A stretch of 5,992 nt of DNA from Corynebacterium accolens (GTDB lineage Bacteria > Actinomycetota > Actinomycetes > Mycobacteriales > Mycobacteriaceae), in the NCBI RefSeq assembly GCF_030515985.1, contig NZ_CP100376.1, forward strand, positions 1,233,745 to 1,239,736. Reading direction: 5' to 3'. Below, in pieces: positions 4,377-5,992 of the stretch (positions are counted from its first letter, which is position 1; every line of letters starts with the position of its first letter). Made by a program: the position numbers and the translations under genes. The notes beneath the pieces are model-generated. The model was not told the origin of the DNA and did no database searches. It worked only from the letters and a program-made list of their open reading frames with translations.

Positions 4377-5878
4377 GCCGGCAACCACGCATACCCGTAA
4401 GGCCCAAGCTCAACGGGGCCTAGGTCAACGGAGCGGTCGCTGAAATTGTGCAGGCACAGCAGGTCGCCGCGCTGGTAACCGAGCACGCTTTCCTTACCGG
4501 TTTCCACCGGCTCGCAGGGTGCTGTACCCAGCTCGGGGTGCGCGTGGCGCTCCGTGATCATGGTGCGCACGCTGTGCAGCAGGGAAGTGGCATCATTGAG
4601 CTGCGATTCCACGGACGTGCCGCCGACAATAGGCAGCCGCGCCGGGGTGCGGGCACTAAAGCCCGCGGTTTCGCTATCGTCCCACTGCATAGGGGTGCGA
4701 ACGGCATAGCGATCCGGCAAAGAGGTGTCATCGAGCATGCCAATTTCATCGCCGTAATAAATAAAGGGCGCACCCGGCAGGGTCATCAGTAGCGAAAACA
4801 TCAGCTCCACCTTGCGGCGGTCCCCGCCCATGAGCGGCATGAGCCGCCTGGCGATGCCCACATGCGCCCGCATGCCTTCTTCTGGCAGGTAGGTCTGATA
4901 CATCAGCTCGCGGACGTCATCGTCGACCATTTCCAAGGTCAACTCGTCATGGTTGCGCAGGAAGGTACCCCACTGGCACCCCTCGGGCAGCGGCGGTAGC
5001 TGGTTGAGGATGTCGTAGACGGGGGTGGCATCGCCAAGCGCGAGCGCCTGGTACAGCCGGGGCATGACCGGGAAGTTGAAGACCATGTGGAAGCGATTGC
5101 CGGAGCCGTAGTACTCCATGGTCTCCTTGGGAGGCTGGTTGGCCTCCGCAATGAGGACGGCCTCGGGATAGTGGGTATCCATAAAGGCGCGAATCTTTTC
5201 CACGAACTCCACCGTCTCCGGCAGGGACTCGCCGCCGAGCTCATCGCGCTCGAAGAGGTACGCGATGGCATCGAGGCGCAGGCCGTCGAGGCCCTTGTCC
5301 ATCCAGAAGGACAAGATATTAAAGACCTCATCCTGCACGTCCGGGTTATCGTAATTGAGATCCGGCTGGTGGGAGTAGAAGCGGTGGAAATAGTACTGCT
5401 GGCGCTTATCATCCCAGGTCCAGTTGGAGGTTTCAACGTCGGTGAAAATGACGCGAATTTCGGGGTAGCGCTCGGGGTCATCGCCCCAGACGTAGAAATC
5501 CCCAAACGGGCCATCCGGGTCGGAGCGCGAGGCTTGGAACCACGGGTGATCGGAGCTGGTGTGGTTGAGCGCCAGGTCCGTCATGATGCGCATATCGCGA
5601 CGGTGCAATTCCTCAACCAGTTCCTCGAAATCCGCCATCGTGCCGTAATCGGGGTGGATAGAGTAATAATCGGCGATATCGTAGCCGTCATCGCGCAGCG
5701 GCGAGGCATAAAACGGCGAGAGCCAGAGGCAGTCCACGCCCAACCACTGGAGGTAATCCAGCTTGTCGATGACCCCGCGCAGTGTACCGATCCCCTTATT
5801 CTCGGCCTCGTTATTGCCGGAGTCCTTAAACGAGCCCACCAGGGCTTGGTAGAAGACGGCGTTGTGGTGCCAGCTCAT
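4373..5878 (-). CDS. TreS-like GH13 enzyme (trehalose synthase/alpha-glucosidase type), short form, 501 aa
   Basis: Known for the family: TreS interconverts maltose and trehalose in the cytoplasm. The sequence follows TreS through the whole (beta/alpha)8 barrel: PFYASPLRDDGYDIADY, DLALNHTSSDHPWFQ (101-115), HRFYSHQPDLN, GLDGLRLDA with the nucleophile D203, LIAEANQ with the acid/base E245, and WGTFLRNHDELTLEMV with the third carboxylate D311, then YYGDEIGM and RTPMQW. Differences: the N-terminal loop that usually reads DSNGDGIGD is longer and has lost most metal-ligating Asp residues (EAENKGIGT, about 24-32); and the C-terminal beta domain is cut short, going from LHNFSDRSVDLGPVEL almost directly to GPYGYAWLPA. 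TreS is usually about 550-600 residues. The start at 5878 is chosen because AGGA lies 6 bases upstream, the WHHNAVFY segment aligns with the family N-terminus, and the upstream gene stops in an ATGA overlap here. A related alpha-glucosidase activity cannot be excluded. Confidence 0.93.
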   Translation of the reverse strand: MSWHHNAVFYQALVGSFKDSGNNEAENKGIGTLRGVIDKLDYLQWLGVDCLWLSPFYASPLRDDGYDIADYYSIHPDYGTMADFEELVEELHRRDMRIMTDLALNHTSSDHPWFQASRSDPDGPFGDFYVWGDDPERYPEIRVIFTDVETSNWTWDDKRQQYYFHRFYSHQPDLNYDNPDVQDEVFNILSFWMDKGLDGLRLDAIAYLFERDELGGESLPETVEFVEKIRAFMDTHYPEAVLIAEANQPPKETMEYYGSGNRFHMVFNFPVMPRLYQALALGDATPVYDILNQLPPLPEGCQWGTFLRNHDELTLEMVDDDVRELMYQTYLPEEGMRAHVGIARRLMPLMGGDRRKVELMFSLLMTLPGAPFIYYGDEIGMLDDTSLPDRYAVRTPMQWDDSETAGFSARTPARLPIVGGTSVESQLNDATSLLHSVRTMITERHAHPELGTAPCEPVETGKESVLGYQRGDLLCLHNFSDRSVDLGPVELGPYGYAWLPA

Positions 5879-5992
5879 TGCAGATCCTTTCTTTTTGCCC
5901 GCCACGCAAAGTACGTCAGTGCGCACAGCACGCCGGCCACCAGGCTGGGCCATACGGCGGGAGAGTCTTCAAATAAGTTCACTACGGCTTGG
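5875..5992 (-). CDS. C-terminal end of a membrane protein, 5' part outside window
   Basis: One minus-strand frame is open from the right edge (first full codon at 5991) to TGA at 5877-5875, giving 38 residues. It contains a hydrophobic segment (about AVWPSLVAGVLCALTYFAW), then a basic cytoplasmic-type tail, RAKRKDLQ. This looks like the last transmembrane helix of a polytopic protein such as a transporter, but the family cannot be told from this fragment. Its TGA overlaps the GH13 start as ATGA, so the two genes are probably co-transcribed and translationally coupled; a sugar transporter would fit the neighbour, but that is a guess. Confidence 0.7.
   Translation of the reverse strand, partial: QAVVNLFEDSPAVWPSLVAGVLCALTYFAWRAKRKDLQ

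Noticed and set aside
5879..5953. N-terminal extension of the GH13 protein to an ATG at 5953
   Set aside because: The added 25 residues do not match the family, they overlap the membrane-protein coding sequence, and the inner ATG at 5878 has a good ribosome site and an ATGA junction.
1..5992. CRISPR array, tRNA, rRNA, transposase or integrase
   Set aside because: No array of spaced repeats, no tRNA-like cloverleaf and no recombinase motifs were seen on either strand; the only repeats are the short ones at 4186-4299.

Overview
The window most likely comes from a Corynebacterium or a close mycolic-acid-containing actinobacterium. The evidence is a carboxyltransferase most like the corynebacterial AccD2 (DtsR2) paralogue, a trehalose synthase-type GH13 enzyme, moderately high GC, use of GTG and TTG starts, and an apparently leaderless gene. 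The assignment rests on remembered family sequences, not on a search.

Layout from left to right: (1) Positions 2-1318, minus strand: the first 439 residues of an acyl-CoA carboxylase beta-type carboxyltransferase that runs off the left edge; several of its active-site motifs are degraded. (2) 1319-1657: a divergent intergenic region with a leaderless-type -10 for the carboxyltransferase, two palindromes and a reasonable promoter for the rightward genes. (3) 1658-4103, plus strand: a tight three-gene operon encoding three secreted proteins of unknown function. All three carry one domain type with two cysteines 111-114 residues apart and a shared PG...G-13-C motif; the first protein has two copies, the other two have one each. 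The operon ends in a clear Rho-independent terminator at 4117-4164. (4) 4165-4372: a convergent intergenic region with a 14-bp-period direct repeat, a 12-nt inverted repeat, and a possible 24-residue ORF whose Shine-Dalgarno lies inside that inverted repeat. (5) 4373-5878, minus strand: a short TreS-like GH13 enzyme with all catalytic residues. It is coupled by an ATGA overlap to (6) the last 38 residues of a membrane protein entering from the right edge (5875-5991).

The unfamiliar part is the secreted trio. All three have Sec-type signal peptides and no later membrane helix or anchor, so they should act outside the cytoplasmic membrane. Two have a Ser/Thr-rich alternating strand-turn-strand segment followed by a conserved GPY..(A)P element, which recalls beta-pore-forming folds, though this is only inference. 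The flanking genes belong to acyl-CoA carboxylation and trehalose metabolism, both of which feed the mycolate envelope in this group, so an envelope role is plausible but not shown.
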